DNA of 64,000 bases from Streptomyces malachitofuscus (GTDB taxonomy: Bacteria > Actinomycetota > Actinomycetes > Streptomycetales > Streptomycetaceae): assembly GCF_014650055.1 (NCBI RefSeq), contig NZ_BMUF01000014.1:157101-221100 (forward strand), given 5' to 3'. Shown here one piece after another: positions 6,055 to 14,488 of the stretch. Numbering within the stretch: the first letter of the stretch is position 1; the number at the start of each line of letters is the position of its first letter. The notes under the pieces are model-generated. The model saw only the letters and a program-made list of their open reading frames with translations, had not been told where the DNA came from and made no database searches. The translations under genes and the position numbers were made by a program.

Positions 6055-8597
6055 TGCGGATCCCGCTTTCTTGGCTGCGGGAGTACGTCGACCTGCCGGC
6101 GACGGAGACCGGCCGTGACGTACAGGCCAAGCTCATTTCGGCCGGGCTCGAGGTCGAGACCGTCGAGCACCTCGGCGCCGACCTCAAGGGGCCCCTCGTC
6201 GTCGGCCAGGTGCTGACCATCGAGGAGCTGGAGGGCTTCAAGAAGCCGATCCGCTTCTGCACGGTCGACGTGGGTCAGGCTGGGGGCACCTCCCAGGCTT
6301 TCGGCTCTGGGGGAGGCACCGGTGAGCCCCAGGAGATCGTCTGCGGCGCCCGCAACTTCTCCGTCGGCGACAAGGTCGTCGTGGTCCTCCCCGGCGCCAC
6401 CCTGCCCGGCGGCTTCTCGATCAGCGCCCGCAAGACCTACGGCAAGGTCTCCCACGGCATGATCTGCTCCAGCGACGAGCTGGGCATGGGCGACGACGGC
6501 AGCCACGGCATCATCGTGCTGCCCCCGGAGACCGAGGTCGGCAAGGACGCGATCGAGCTGCTGGAGCTGGTCGACGAGGTCCTGGACATCGCCGTCACCG
6601 CCAACCGCGGCGACTGCCTGTCCATCCGGGGCGTCGCCCGCGAGGCCGCCATCGCCTACGGCCTGCCGCTGCGCGACCCGGCGCTCCTCGACGTGCCGGG
6701 ACCGAACGCCTTCGGCTACCCGGTGAAGGTCTCCGACCCGGCCGGCTGCGACCGCTTCACCGCCCGCACGGTGACCGGCCTCAGCCCCGAGGCGCGCTCC
6801 CCGATCTGGCTGCAGCGACGCCTGCAGAAGGTCGGCATGCGCCCGATCTCGCTCGCCGTCGACGTCACCAACTACGTGATGATGGAGCTCGGCCAGCCGC
6901 TGCACGCCTACGACCGCAACCTGGTCCAGGGCACCATCGGCGTACGCCGGGCCGAGGAGGGCGAGAGGATCGTCACCCTCGACGGCGTCGAGCGGAAGCT
7001 GCACGCCGAGGACCTCGTCATCACCGACGACCGCGGCCCCATCGGACTCGCGGGCGTCATGGGCGGCGCCGACACCGAGATCGCGGACCACGCCGACGCC
7101 GAGAAGGCGACGAGCGACGTGGTGATCGAGGCCGCCCACTTCGACCAGGTGTCCGTCGCGCGCACCGCCCGCCGGCACAAGCTGTCCTCTGAGGCCTCCC
7201 GGCGCTTCGAGCGCGGGGTGGACCCGCAGGCCGCCGCCGCTGCCGCGCAGCGCACCGTGGACCTGCTGGTGTTGCTCGCGGGCGGCACCGCCGAGGCCGG
7301 GGTCACCGAGGTCATCGCCCCGACCGCGCCGCACACCATCACCGTCGCCGCCGACCACCCGGACAAGGTGGCGGGTGTGGCGTACGGCCGGGAGACCGTC
7401 GTACGCCGGCTCCAGGAGGTCGGCTGCGACGTGTACGGGCAGGACGAGCTGATCGTCACCGTCCCGTCCTGGCGGCCCGACCTCACCGACCCGAACGATC
7501 TGGCCGAGGAGGTCATCCGGCTGGAGGGCTACGAGAACCTGCCCTCCACCCTGCCCAGGCCGCCCGCCGGCCGGGGCCTGACCGCCCGCCAGCGGCTGCA
7601 CCGCCGCGTCGGCCGCGCGCTCGCCGGGGCCGGCTACGTCGAGGCGCCGAACTACCCGTTCGTCAGCGAGCAGGTCTTCGACCAGCTCGGTCTGGAGGCC
7701 GGCGACCCGGCCCGCCGTGTCGTCAAGCTCGTCAACCCGCTCAGCGACGAGGAGCCCGCCCTGCGGACCTCGCTGCTGCCGGGACTGCTCGGCGCGCTGC
7801 GCCGCAACGACGGCCGGGGCTCGCACGACCTCGCGCTGTTCGAGACCGGCCTGGTCTTCCGGCCGCACGACGAGCGGGCGGTCGCCGCGAACCTGCCCGT
7901 CGACCGTCGACCGAGCGAGGACGACATCGCCGCGCTGAACGCGGCGCTGCCCGAGCAGCCCCGGCACGTCGCCGTGGTGCTGGCCGGTGCCCGTGAGCAG
8001 GCCGGCTGGTGGGGCAAGGGCCGCCCGGCCGACTGGGCCGACGCGGTCGAGGCCGCCCGGACCGTCGCCCGCGAGGCCGGTGCCGAACTGGGCATCCGCA
8101 AGGGCCAGTACGGGCCGTGGCACCCGGGCCGCTGCGCCGAGCTGACCGTCACCGTCGACGGCGCCGAGCGCGTCGTCGGCCACGCGGGCGAGCTGCACCC
8201 GCGCGTCCTGAAGACCCTGGGTCTGCCCGCGCGCAGCTGTGCGATGGAGCTGGACCTGGACGTCCTGGAGCGGGTCGGCGACGGCACCCCGCAGGCGCCG
8301 GGCATCTCCACCTTCCCGGTCGCCACCCAGGACGTCGCGCTGGTCGTCGACGCGTTCGTGCCGGCCTCGGACGTCGAGGCCGCGCTGCGCGAGGGCGCGG
8401 GGGCGCTGCTGGAGTCCATCCGCCTGTTCGACGTGTACGAGAACGCCGAGCAGCTGGGCGAGGGCCGCAAGTCCCTGGCGTACGCGCTGCGCTTCCGCGC
8501 GGACGACCGCACGCTGACCGTCGACGAGGCGTCGGCGGCCCGCGAGGCGGCGGTCGCCCTGGCGACCGACCGCACCGGCGCGGCACTGAGGAGCTGA
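6054..8597 (+). CDS. pheT: Phenylalanyl-tRNA synthetase beta subunit, with an in-frame repeat insertion
   Basis: The 847-residue beta subunit carries an EMAP-type tRNA-binding domain (about 40-170), the B3/B4 editing domain (about 220-390), B5 (about 400-480), the pseudo-catalytic core, and the C-terminal FDX-ACB anticodon-binding domain starting near FPVATQDVALVVD. Its start overlaps the pheS stop. Oddity: residues about 77-88 (GGTSQAFGSGGG) are encoded by a GC palindrome of the kind otherwise found between genes. They sit in a loop between IRFCTVDVGQA and GEPQEIVCGARNF, where the family normally has only a short linker. The frame stays open. Confidence 0.96.
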   Translation: MRIPLSWLREYVDLPATETGRDVQAKLISAGLEVETVEHLGADLKGPLVVGQVLTIEELEGFKKPIRFCTVDVGQAGGTSQAFGSGGGTGEPQEIVCGARNFSVGDKVVVVLPGATLPGGFSISARKTYGKVSHGMICSSDELGMGDDGSHGIIVLPPETEVGKDAIELLELVDEVLDIAVTANRGDCLSIRGVAREAAIAYGLPLRDPALLDVPGPNAFGYPVKVSDPAGCDRFTARTVTGLSPEARSPIWLQRRLQKVGMRPISLAVDVTNYVMMELGQPLHAYDRNLVQGTIGVRRAEEGERIVTLDGVERKLHAEDLVITDDRGPIGLAGVMGGADTEIADHADAEKATSDVVIEAAHFDQVSVARTARRHKLSSEASRRFERGVDPQAAAAAAQRTVDLLVLLAGGTAEAGVTEVIAPTAPHTITVAADHPDKVAGVAYGRETVVRRLQEVGCDVYGQDELIVTVPSWRPDLTDPNDLAEEVIRLEGYENLPSTLPRPPAGRGLTARQRLHRRVGRALAGAGYVEAPNYPFVSEQVFDQLGLEAGDPARRVVKLVNPLSDEEPALRTSLLPGLLGALRRNDGRGSHDLALFETGLVFRPHDERAVAANLPVDRRPSEDDIAALNAALPEQPRHVAVVLAGAREQAGWWGKGRPADWADAVEAARTVAREAGAELGIRKGQYGPWHPGRCAELTVTVDGAERVVGHAGELHPRVLKTLGLPARSCAMELDLDVLERVGDGTPQAPGISTFPVATQDVALVVDAFVPASDVEAALREGAGALLESIRLFDVYENAEQLGEGRKSLAYALRFRADDRTLTVDEASAAREAAVALATDRTGAALRS
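6280..6319 (+). repeat. Palindromic dispersed repeat inside pheT
   Basis: CTGGGGGCACCTCCCAGGC, a short spacer, then CTGGGGGAG. The same arrangement occurs inverted in the intergenic region 31134-31173 (CTGGGGGTACCTCCCAGGC ... CTGGGGGAG on the other strand) and in a diverged form at 62350-62392. Here it lies in the pheT reading frame and adds about 12 codons. Confidence 0.7.
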
Positions 8598-8894
8598 CGC
8601 CCTCAGTCTCCCGGTGTGTCAGCCCCTCCGGCGTTTGAGGAGCGGGGTCCGGGGTGGAGCCCCAGGTCGGGACGGGAAGGGGCGGCGGGGCGAGAACAGC
8701 CGGGTTTCGGGAGGCGCGGGGAGCGCGACACGCACCCCCCGCGCCCCCCACACCCCTCCCCTCCCACAGGTCACCTCACTCGTTCGGGTGACTGTCCCGG
8801 GCGATACGTCCGGATCGGCCCCCGCGGTCGACAGAATCGGACCGGCCTCTCGAGGCCGGTCTGCGCTGTCCGGCCTATATGGGGGGCCATCGGC
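8598..8894. other. Intergenic region with repeat and hairpin
   Basis: No gene is evident. It holds a copy of the common Streptomyces repeat with core CCCCTCCGGCGTTTGAGGAG (about 8620-8665). It also has a perfect 9-bp inverted repeat, ACCGGCCTC (8841-8849) with GAGGCCGGT (8852-8860), about 35 bp before the next start. The hairpin could be an operator or a leader structure; its role is unknown. Confidence 0.6.
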
Positions 8895-9971
8895 ATGATC
8901 CGCTTCAAGCCCGGGGCTTCCCGCAGGGTGCCACCCCGGCTCGTCTCACGGGCGCTCACCCTCGCCGTACCCACGGCCTGGGGTGCCGCCGCGGTCGCCT
9001 ACCGGCTGACCTGCCCGCTCGCCCGGGACGACACCCTCGGAGCCCGGCTGGTCAGCAGCGCCGTCCTGTGCGCGATCGGGACCGGCCTCGTGATGCACGT
9101 CCGGCGCGGACTGCTGCGCGAACTGCGGCGGGCCCGCAGGATCGCGGAGGCCGCGCAGAGCGTGGTGCTCCGGCCACCGCCGCCGCGGGTCGACGGGCTG
9201 GCCGTCGCCGCGGTCCATCTGTCCGCCGACCGGGGAGCCCGGATCGGCGGCGATCTGTACGAGGTGATCGCCACCGAGCACGGTGTGCGGGCCGTCATCG
9301 GCGACGTCCGCGGACACGGCCTCGGCGCCGTACGCACCGTCGCCGCCGTCCTCGGCAGCTTCCGCGAAGCGGCCCACGACGAGCCCGAGCTGGCCGGAGT
9401 GCTGCGCCGGCTGGAGCGGGCGATGGCGCGCCACCTGCGGGAACGGGCCCACGACGGGCACGACCCGGCGCTCGGCACCGGAGACACCGCGGCGGGCGAG
9501 GAGTTCGTCACCGTACTGCTGCTCGAAATCCTCCCGGACGGTGAGATGCGGGCCCTGAACTGCGGGCATCCCTGGCCGCATCTCCTGACCGGCGCACGGG
9601 CCGAACCGCTCGCCCGCACCGATCCGCTCCCGCCCCTCGGCCCGTTCCCGCTGCCGTCCGACCTGCCCGCCGTCCCCTGCGGACGCCTGCTGCCCGGCGA
9701 CGCCCTCGTCCTGCACACGGACGGGGCCGAGGAGGCCCGGGACGCCGAGGGCCGCTTCTTCCCGCTGCCGGAGATCCTCACCGAGGCCGCCCGGGCCCGT
9801 CCTCCCACGCCCCAGTCGGTGCTGGGCAAGGTTCTCGCGGCGCTGCTGCGGCACTCGGTCGGCCCGCTCAAGGACGACGTGGCGCTGCTGGTCCTCAGGA
9901 ACGAGCGGCATGCCCGGCACCCCGTCCCGGAACTGCGCCCCTGCGCCCGCACCACGGCCGACCCGCGGTAG
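8895..9971 (+). CDS. Membrane-anchored PP2C-type (SpoIIE/RsbU-like) phosphatase
   Basis: A 358-residue protein. Two hydrophobic segments lie at about residues 16-35 and 50-68, followed by a cytoplasmic PP2C phosphatase domain. Metal-binding motifs are visible: GGDLYEV, VRAVIGDVRGHGLGA, LNCGHPWPHLL, LVLHTDGAEEARD and LKDDVALLVLR. Such phosphatases dephosphorylate anti-anti-sigma factors or other Ser/Thr phosphoproteins in Streptomyces. No anti-sigma partner gene is adjacent, so the substrate is unknown. I chose ATG 8895, preceded by GGGGGG, because the upstream frame reads repeat DNA. Confidence 0.85.
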   Translation: MIRFKPGASRRVPPRLVSRALTLAVPTAWGAAAVAYRLTCPLARDDTLGARLVSSAVLCAIGTGLVMHVRRGLLRELRRARRIAEAAQSVVLRPPPPRVDGLAVAAVHLSADRGARIGGDLYEVIATEHGVRAVIGDVRGHGLGAVRTVAAVLGSFREAAHDEPELAGVLRRLERAMARHLRERAHDGHDPALGTGDTAAGEEFVTVLLLEILPDGEMRALNCGHPWPHLLTGARAEPLARTDPLPPLGPFPLPSDLPAVPCGRLLPGDALVLHTDGAEEARDAEGRFFPLPEILTEAARARPPTPQSVLGKVLAALLRHSVGPLKDDVALLVLRNERHARHPVPELRPCARTTADPR

Positions 9972-10286
9972 CCCGCGCGTCCCCCGCCCGTCCCGCGATC
10001 AGTGGACCGCCCTCCGCTCCCACGGAGTGACCTGCCGCGGCCGGCGGGGCCGTCCGCCCCGCCACGGAGTGTCGGGCAGGCAGCCGGGCGGACGGCGCGG
10101 AAACGGGCCGCCGCACTGTACGAGGGGGAGCCGGCGGCCCGGCCGGCCTCTTTCGAGGCAATTCAGTCAACCGGTTGGAAACTCTCCGCGACAGTGCGCG
10201 CACACTACGGATTCGAGCACTCCGTTCACACCCCGTGTGAACGGTCAGCCACTAACCTGTCCGCACTGAGCCACCGGGGGGCCCGC
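9972..10286. other. Intergenic region upstream of the TPR regulator
   Basis: Except for the palindrome at 10222-10244, I see no RNA gene and no convincing ORF in this 315-base stretch. Confidence 0.5.
10222..10244. promoter_or_regulatory. Perfect 10-bp inverted repeat, candidate operator
   Basis: CCGTTCACAC (10222-10231) and GTGTGAACGG (10235-10244) are perfect inverted repeats separated by CCC, 43 bp before the start of a predicted DNA-binding regulator. The geometry suits a dimeric regulator binding site, possibly for autoregulation. Inference. Confidence 0.55.
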
Positions 10287-11627
10287 ATGCAGCCCAATAC
10301 TCTGCTCGACGCGATCCTGGACGAGGCCGGGATCTCGCACGCCGGCCTCGCCGCGCACGTCAACCAGGCCGGACGGGCCCGCGGTCTGGCCCTCAGATAC
10401 GAGCACACCGCCGTGGCGCGGTGGCTGAAGGGACAGCGTCCCCGGGGACAGGTACCCGACCTGATCTGCGAGGTGCTCGCCGCCCGGCTGCGACGCCAGG
10501 TCACCCTCGACGACATCGGACTCGGTGTGCCCGGGGAACCGGCCGTCCCGCACACCGGCTCCCTCTCCGGGTTCGTCGAGCGGGCCACCGCGCTGTGGCG
10601 CTCCGACCAGCAGCGCCGCCCGCACATCATCGGCGCGCCCGCGGTCACCGGCACGCCCGCCGTGATGCCCGTGTGGGAATGGGAGAACCCGCCCGAGGAC
10701 GTGGACGTCTCCCGTGGCGGCCGGCACCGGGTCACCCCCGGCGACCTCGACATGCTGCGTGCCGCGCGCACCCACTACGAGCAGATGTACCGCAAGGCCG
10801 GTGGCATGGCGACCCGCTCCCGGATCGTCGGCTTCCTCAACGCCGAGGCCGCACCGCTGCTGCGCGGCAGCTACACCGACGCCACCGGCCGTCAGCTGCA
10901 CCGGGCCACCGGGGGTCTGGTCGCCATCGCCGGCATCTGCGCGTACGACTCGGACGCGCACGGTCTGGCCCAGCGCTACTTCCACCAGGCGCTCCGGCTG
11001 GCGAAGGCGAGCGGGGACCGGGGGCTCGGCGCCTATGTGATCGCGCTGCTCGTCAACCAGTCGCTGTTCATGCGGGAGTACCGGCAGGCCGTCGCCTTCG
11101 CGGAGGCCGCGCTGCGCGCCGCCGGCGCCGCCATCACCCCGGCGCTCGCCTCCGACCTGTACGCGATGCAGGCCAAGGCCTACGCCCACCTCGGCGACGG
11201 CACGAGCGCCCTGTCCTGCATCCGGCGGGCCGAGCAGTCCGCGGAACGCATCCGGCGTGGTTACGAACCCGACGAGACCGGCTACGTCCAGCCCGGACTG
11301 GTCAACGTTCAGGTGGCCGAGGCACTGCTGAGCCTCGGCGAGCTGGCGGCGGCCGGGGAGCACGCCGCGGCGGCCGTGGACAACCCGGCGCACGACCGGG
11401 GCCGGGTGCACCGGCTGGCCATGCTGAGCACCATCGAACTGCGCCAGGGAAACGCAGACAAGGCGGTGGTCATCGCGGTGCAGATGGCCGAACAGGCCCG
11501 GGGGATGGAGTCGCAGCGGCTGCGCGACCGGCTGCGCGCGGTGCGCGAGCACCTCGTGCGCAGCGGCTGCTCGGGCACGGCCGAGGCGGCCGAACTCATC
11601 GACGGGGCGCTGCGGGTACCGCTCTGA
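10287..11627 (+). CDS. NsdA-like TPR transcriptional regulator
   Basis: A 446-residue protein. Residues 1-75 resemble a helix-turn-helix-type N-terminus of the NsdA group (NTLLDAILDEAGISHAGLAAHVNQ; HTAVARWLKGQRPRGQVP). From about 150 on there are TPR-like helical repeats (AQRYFHQALRLAKASGDRGLG; QAVAFAEAALRAAG; LYAMQAKAYAHLGD). NsdA of S. coelicolor is a negative regulator of sporulation and antibiotic production; whether this paralogue does the same is unknown. The ATG at 10287 was chosen because the conserved N-terminus begins there. It is monocistronic or co-read with the Nudix gene 155 bp downstream. Confidence 0.8.
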   Translation: MQPNTLLDAILDEAGISHAGLAAHVNQAGRARGLALRYEHTAVARWLKGQRPRGQVPDLICEVLAARLRRQVTLDDIGLGVPGEPAVPHTGSLSGFVERATALWRSDQQRRPHIIGAPAVTGTPAVMPVWEWENPPEDVDVSRGGRHRVTPGDLDMLRAARTHYEQMYRKAGGMATRSRIVGFLNAEAAPLLRGSYTDATGRQLHRATGGLVAIAGICAYDSDAHGLAQRYFHQALRLAKASGDRGLGAYVIALLVNQSLFMREYRQAVAFAEAALRAAGAAITPALASDLYAMQAKAYAHLGDGTSALSCIRRAEQSAERIRRGYEPDETGYVQPGLVNVQVAEALLSLGELAAAGEHAAAAVDNPAHDRGRVHRLAMLSTIELRQGNADKAVVIAVQMAEQARGMESQRLRDRLRAVREHLVRSGCSGTAEAAELIDGALRVPL

Positions 11628-11782
11628 CGGCCCGTCCGTACTTCCGCAGTTCAGGGACACCGCCGCCCGCCGTGCGCCTCCGCCGCGCCTTCCCCTGCGC
11701 CGCGGGCGGCCTCCCGTGCGCCTGCTGCCGGGACGGGTGCTGCTGCGATATTGCCCCTGACCCGTCGGAAGGTGGCAGAACC

Positions 11783-12325
11783 ATGCAGTGGACGAAACAG
11801 AACGAACAGCCTGTGTACTCAAACCGCTGGTTCAGCGTCAATCTCGCTGATGTCGAACTGCCGGACGGCAGGCACCTCGACCACTTCCTCATACGGCTGC
11901 GGCCGGTCGCCGTGGCCACCGTGGTGAACGAGGCCAACGAGGTCCTGCTGCTGTGGCGGCACCGTTTCATCACCGACAGCTGGGGCTGGGAGCTCGCGGC
12001 GGGCGTGGTCGAGGACGGTGAGGACATCGCCGGGGCCGCGGCACGGGAGCTGGAGGAGGAGACCGGCTGGCGGCCGGGACCCCTGCACCACCTGATGAGC
12101 GTCGAGCCGTCCAACGGACTCACCGACGCCCGGCACCACATCTACTGGTCCGGCGAGGGCGAGTACGTCGGACACCCCGTGGACGACTTCGAGTCGGACC
12201 GCCGGGAGTGGGTGCCCCTGAAGGTGGTCCCCGACCTGGTCGCCGCCGGTGAGGTCCCGGCCGCCAACATGGCCGCCGCGTTACTTCTGCTGCACCACCT
12301 CCGGCTCGGCCAGGACGGGCGCTGA
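11783..12325 (+). CDS. Nudix hydrolase (ADP-ribose pyrophosphatase type)
   Basis: A 180-residue enzyme with a canonical Nudix box, G-x5-E-x7-RELEEETGW at about residues 73-95 (GVVEDGED, then AARELEEETGW), the site that binds divalent metal. The N-terminal part (YSNRWFSVNLADVELPDG) and size fit ADP-ribose or related nucleoside-diphosphate-sugar pyrophosphatases. The substrate cannot be decided from sequence. The ATG follows GGAAGGTGG. It converges on the minus-strand CHAT cassette, with 43 bp between the stops. Confidence 0.88.
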   Translation: MQWTKQNEQPVYSNRWFSVNLADVELPDGRHLDHFLIRLRPVAVATVVNEANEVLLLWRHRFITDSWGWELAAGVVEDGEDIAGAAARELEEETGWRPGPLHHLMSVEPSNGLTDARHHIYWSGEGEYVGHPVDDFESDRREWVPLKVVPDLVAAGEVPAANMAAALLLLHHLRLGQDGR

Positions 12326-12368
12326 CACGCGGCCCCGGTCACCGAGGGAGCGGGAGGCGGTACCCGCG

Positions 12369-13190
12369 TCAGCCTCCCGCTTCCGCCAGGTCCAGCAGGT
12401 GCCCGACCTCCTCGCAGTACGGCTCCTGGGAGGGCCCTGCCCCGTCGGCGAGGCCTCCGCCCTCCTGGCCCGCACCGGGGCCGTCCCCGTCCCCCCGCTC
12501 GGCGAACCGGGGCTTGCGGAAGAGGGGATCCGAGACGTGGAAGCCGCGCCAGAGCAGTGCCGTACGCTCCGGGCCGTCGAAGCTCGCCGCCATGTTGCTC
12601 GGCTCCTCCACCGCGAACCGCGCCCTCGCCGCCGCGCCCGCCACGCCCGGGGCCCCGGGGACGACCGCGGTGTCGCCGCTCATCCGCACGGTGACGCCGG
12701 CCTTGCTCCCCGCGGACACGAGCACCAGGCTGGGCCCGCTCATCACCACCTCGGTCACGACCACCCAGTCCCGCTTCCACTTCTTGCGCCGGTACAGCTC
12801 CAGCACGGCCTCCTCCACATCGAGCAGGTCCGCCAGCCGGTGCACCGTCGCCCCGGTGGCCCGCAAGACGAAGGAGCCCGCCCGTTCGAAGCTGTAGGTG
12901 ACGGCGCCCCGGCCGGCCGCGACGGCGGTCTCGGCCGTGCCGGAGAGGGCACCGGTACGCCGCACCCCGTCGTGGGAGGCGTACTCGAAGTCACCCATCG
13001 TGCCTTCCGGTTCCGGGCGTGCGGACACGCCCAGGCTCTCCAGCGTGGTGAACTTGGTCCAGCCGCTGCCGGTGAAGCGTCCCACGTCACCCAGTTCCAT
13101 GGGGGTGCCGGGAAGCCACACCGGCAGCCGCTCGTTGCGCCCCCGGATTTCGTTCCAGAACGCCTCCGGAACACTGCTGACCTGTTGCAT
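12369..13190 (-). CDS. Protein of unknown function in the CHAT cassette (possible pore-former)
   Basis: A 273-residue protein I do not recognise. It has no signal peptide. The N-terminus contains LPVWLPGTPMELGDVGRF, then a run predicted to be beta-rich with small and charged residues alternating (SGTAETAVAAGRGAVTYSFE; RDWVVVTEVVMSGPSLVLV). A basic stretch RRKKWKRDW lies at 134-142, and the C-terminal tail (230-258) is Gly/Asp/Glu-rich and probably disordered. Size, beta-strand pattern and a neighbouring CHAT protease recall bacterial gasdermins, but no sequence signature proves this. ATG 13190 has the AGGAAAGG-type site of the transcript's reverse strand upstream. It is the last gene of the cassette, 35 bp after the CHAT gene. 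Confidence 0.7.
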   Translation of the reverse strand: MQQVSSVPEAFWNEIRGRNERLPVWLPGTPMELGDVGRFTGSGWTKFTTLESLGVSARPEPEGTMGDFEYASHDGVRRTGALSGTAETAVAAGRGAVTYSFERAGSFVLRATGATVHRLADLLDVEEAVLELYRRKKWKRDWVVVTEVVMSGPSLVLVSAGSKAGVTVRMSGDTAVVPGAPGVAGAAARARFAVEEPSNMAASFDGPERTALLWRGFHVSDPLFRKPRFAERGDGDGPGAGQEGGGLADGAGPSQEPYCEEVGHLLDLAEAGG

Positions 13191-13225
13191 CGTGCTGCCT
13201 TTCCTCGCTGTGCGGAGAGCCGGGA

Positions 13226-14488
13226 TCAGGACGCCGCCGACACCGGCACGGGCGTCACCTGGAGGGTGGAGACACCGTAGAGGGCGTACAGCAGCCCGAC
13301 GGGATTGCGCCGGGTCTGCAGCAGGTCCCACTTCGCGGTGTGCAGGGACTCGCCCACGGTCCGCCCACCGAGCAGTGCCTCGTAGAACCTCCGGGAGAAG
13401 TACTCCGCGATCCGGTCCGGCAGCTGGGCCACCGTGCCGATCACACTCGGGTTGCGGTTCTTGACGAACGGCTCCATGAGGGACCGGAGGGTCAGCGGAT
13501 CATGGAGGGCGGTCGAACAGGCGTTGAGGAACACGAGGGGAAGCCCGCCGACGGTCCTGGGCGCCGCGGCCCAGGCCGGGATCAGGTCGGCCAGCACCTT
13601 GTGGACCTCCACCTCCACCGCCTGCTCGCGCTCCGCCGTGGACGACAGATGGAACACCAGCCTGTTGGCCGCCTCGCCGTCGTCACCGGTGACGGTGGTG
13701 TGGCACGACATGTGCAGTACCTGGTGCGGGTGGTTCATCCGCCGGCCGTCCGGGCCGAGGCCGGGGTCCGCCAGATGCCGGGCGAAGGAATGCGTCCCGG
13801 GGTACGGCGCGTCGTCCCCCGGATACGGCCCGTCCAGGGCGATCGCCGGGCGGCTGCGGAAGAAGCCCAACTCGCCCTGCGCGCCCGGATACCCCGCGTG
13901 CCAGAGGTAGCGCAGTGGCAGCCGTCCACCGGAGACCCGCAGCCCCACGGCCTGCCCCGGCCGTTCCATGGCGCGTTCCGTCACGGTGCTCAGCCCGGGG
14001 AAGATCCGGGCGGCCCGCCAGAGCTCGGTGTGGTCCCCGACGCGGTCGTCCCAGTGGAGGTCGAAGAGCGGCAGCAGCTCCCACGGCAGCCACTGCGGAG
14101 TGCCCGCCTGCACATGCAGGACCGGGACGACTCCGTCCTCGTCCCCCCAGGTGGGGCACCAGCGGCGCATCCGGACACCCAGTTCGTCGTGGATCTCCCG
14201 GGCGTTGCGCAGCACGCTGGTCAGCAGCACCCGCCCCGCGGCGGCGAGCTGCTGCAGCGACGTACCGGCGTCCTGGAGCGGAATGCGGGACGGCCGCCGC
14301 CAGAACGCCCGCGTGCGCTGCACGCTCCGCGCGAACCCGGCGGTGCAGTGGCGCAGCACATCCCCGTCGGCCACCTCCAGGATGAGCGGCTCCTCCGACT
14401 CGTCCGGCCCGGTGAGCAGGAACCGGTGACCGCCGCGGTCCCCGTGGGCGGCGATCGTGACGTTCGGTGATCCGGCCTGCCGTGTCAT
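13226..14488 (-). CDS. CHAT-domain caspase-like cysteine protease
   Basis: A 420-residue protein with a C-terminal CHAT domain, a clan CD peptidase fold related to caspase and separase. The domain shows the early LPWELLPLF motif (134-142), the catalytic His region HMSCH (His259 and His263, the latter probably catalytic) and the nucleophile in FLNACSTA (Cys324). The usual late motif VIGTVAQLPDRIAEYFSRRF (349-368) and GRTVGESLHTAK follow. The dyad is intact. Residues 1-120 form a separate N-terminal region with no TPRs. Its ATG overlaps the stop of the upstream membrane-protein gene by 4 bp (ATGA), so the two are translationally coupled. CHAT proteases activate partners by cleavage in several conflict systems; the substrate here is unknown. 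Confidence 0.88.
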   Translation of the reverse strand: MTRQAGSPNVTIAAHGDRGGHRFLLTGPDESEEPLILEVADGDVLRHCTAGFARSVQRTRAFWRRPSRIPLQDAGTSLQQLAAAGRVLLTSVLRNAREIHDELGVRMRRWCPTWGDEDGVVPVLHVQAGTPQWLPWELLPLFDLHWDDRVGDHTELWRAARIFPGLSTVTERAMERPGQAVGLRVSGGRLPLRYLWHAGYPGAQGELGFFRSRPAIALDGPYPGDDAPYPGTHSFARHLADPGLGPDGRRMNHPHQVLHMSCHTTVTGDDGEAANRLVFHLSSTAEREQAVEVEVHKVLADLIPAWAAAPRTVGGLPLVFLNACSTALHDPLTLRSLMEPFVKNRNPSVIGTVAQLPDRIAEYFSRRFYEALLGGRTVGESLHTAKWDLLQTRRNPVGLLYALYGVSTLQVTPVPVSAAS

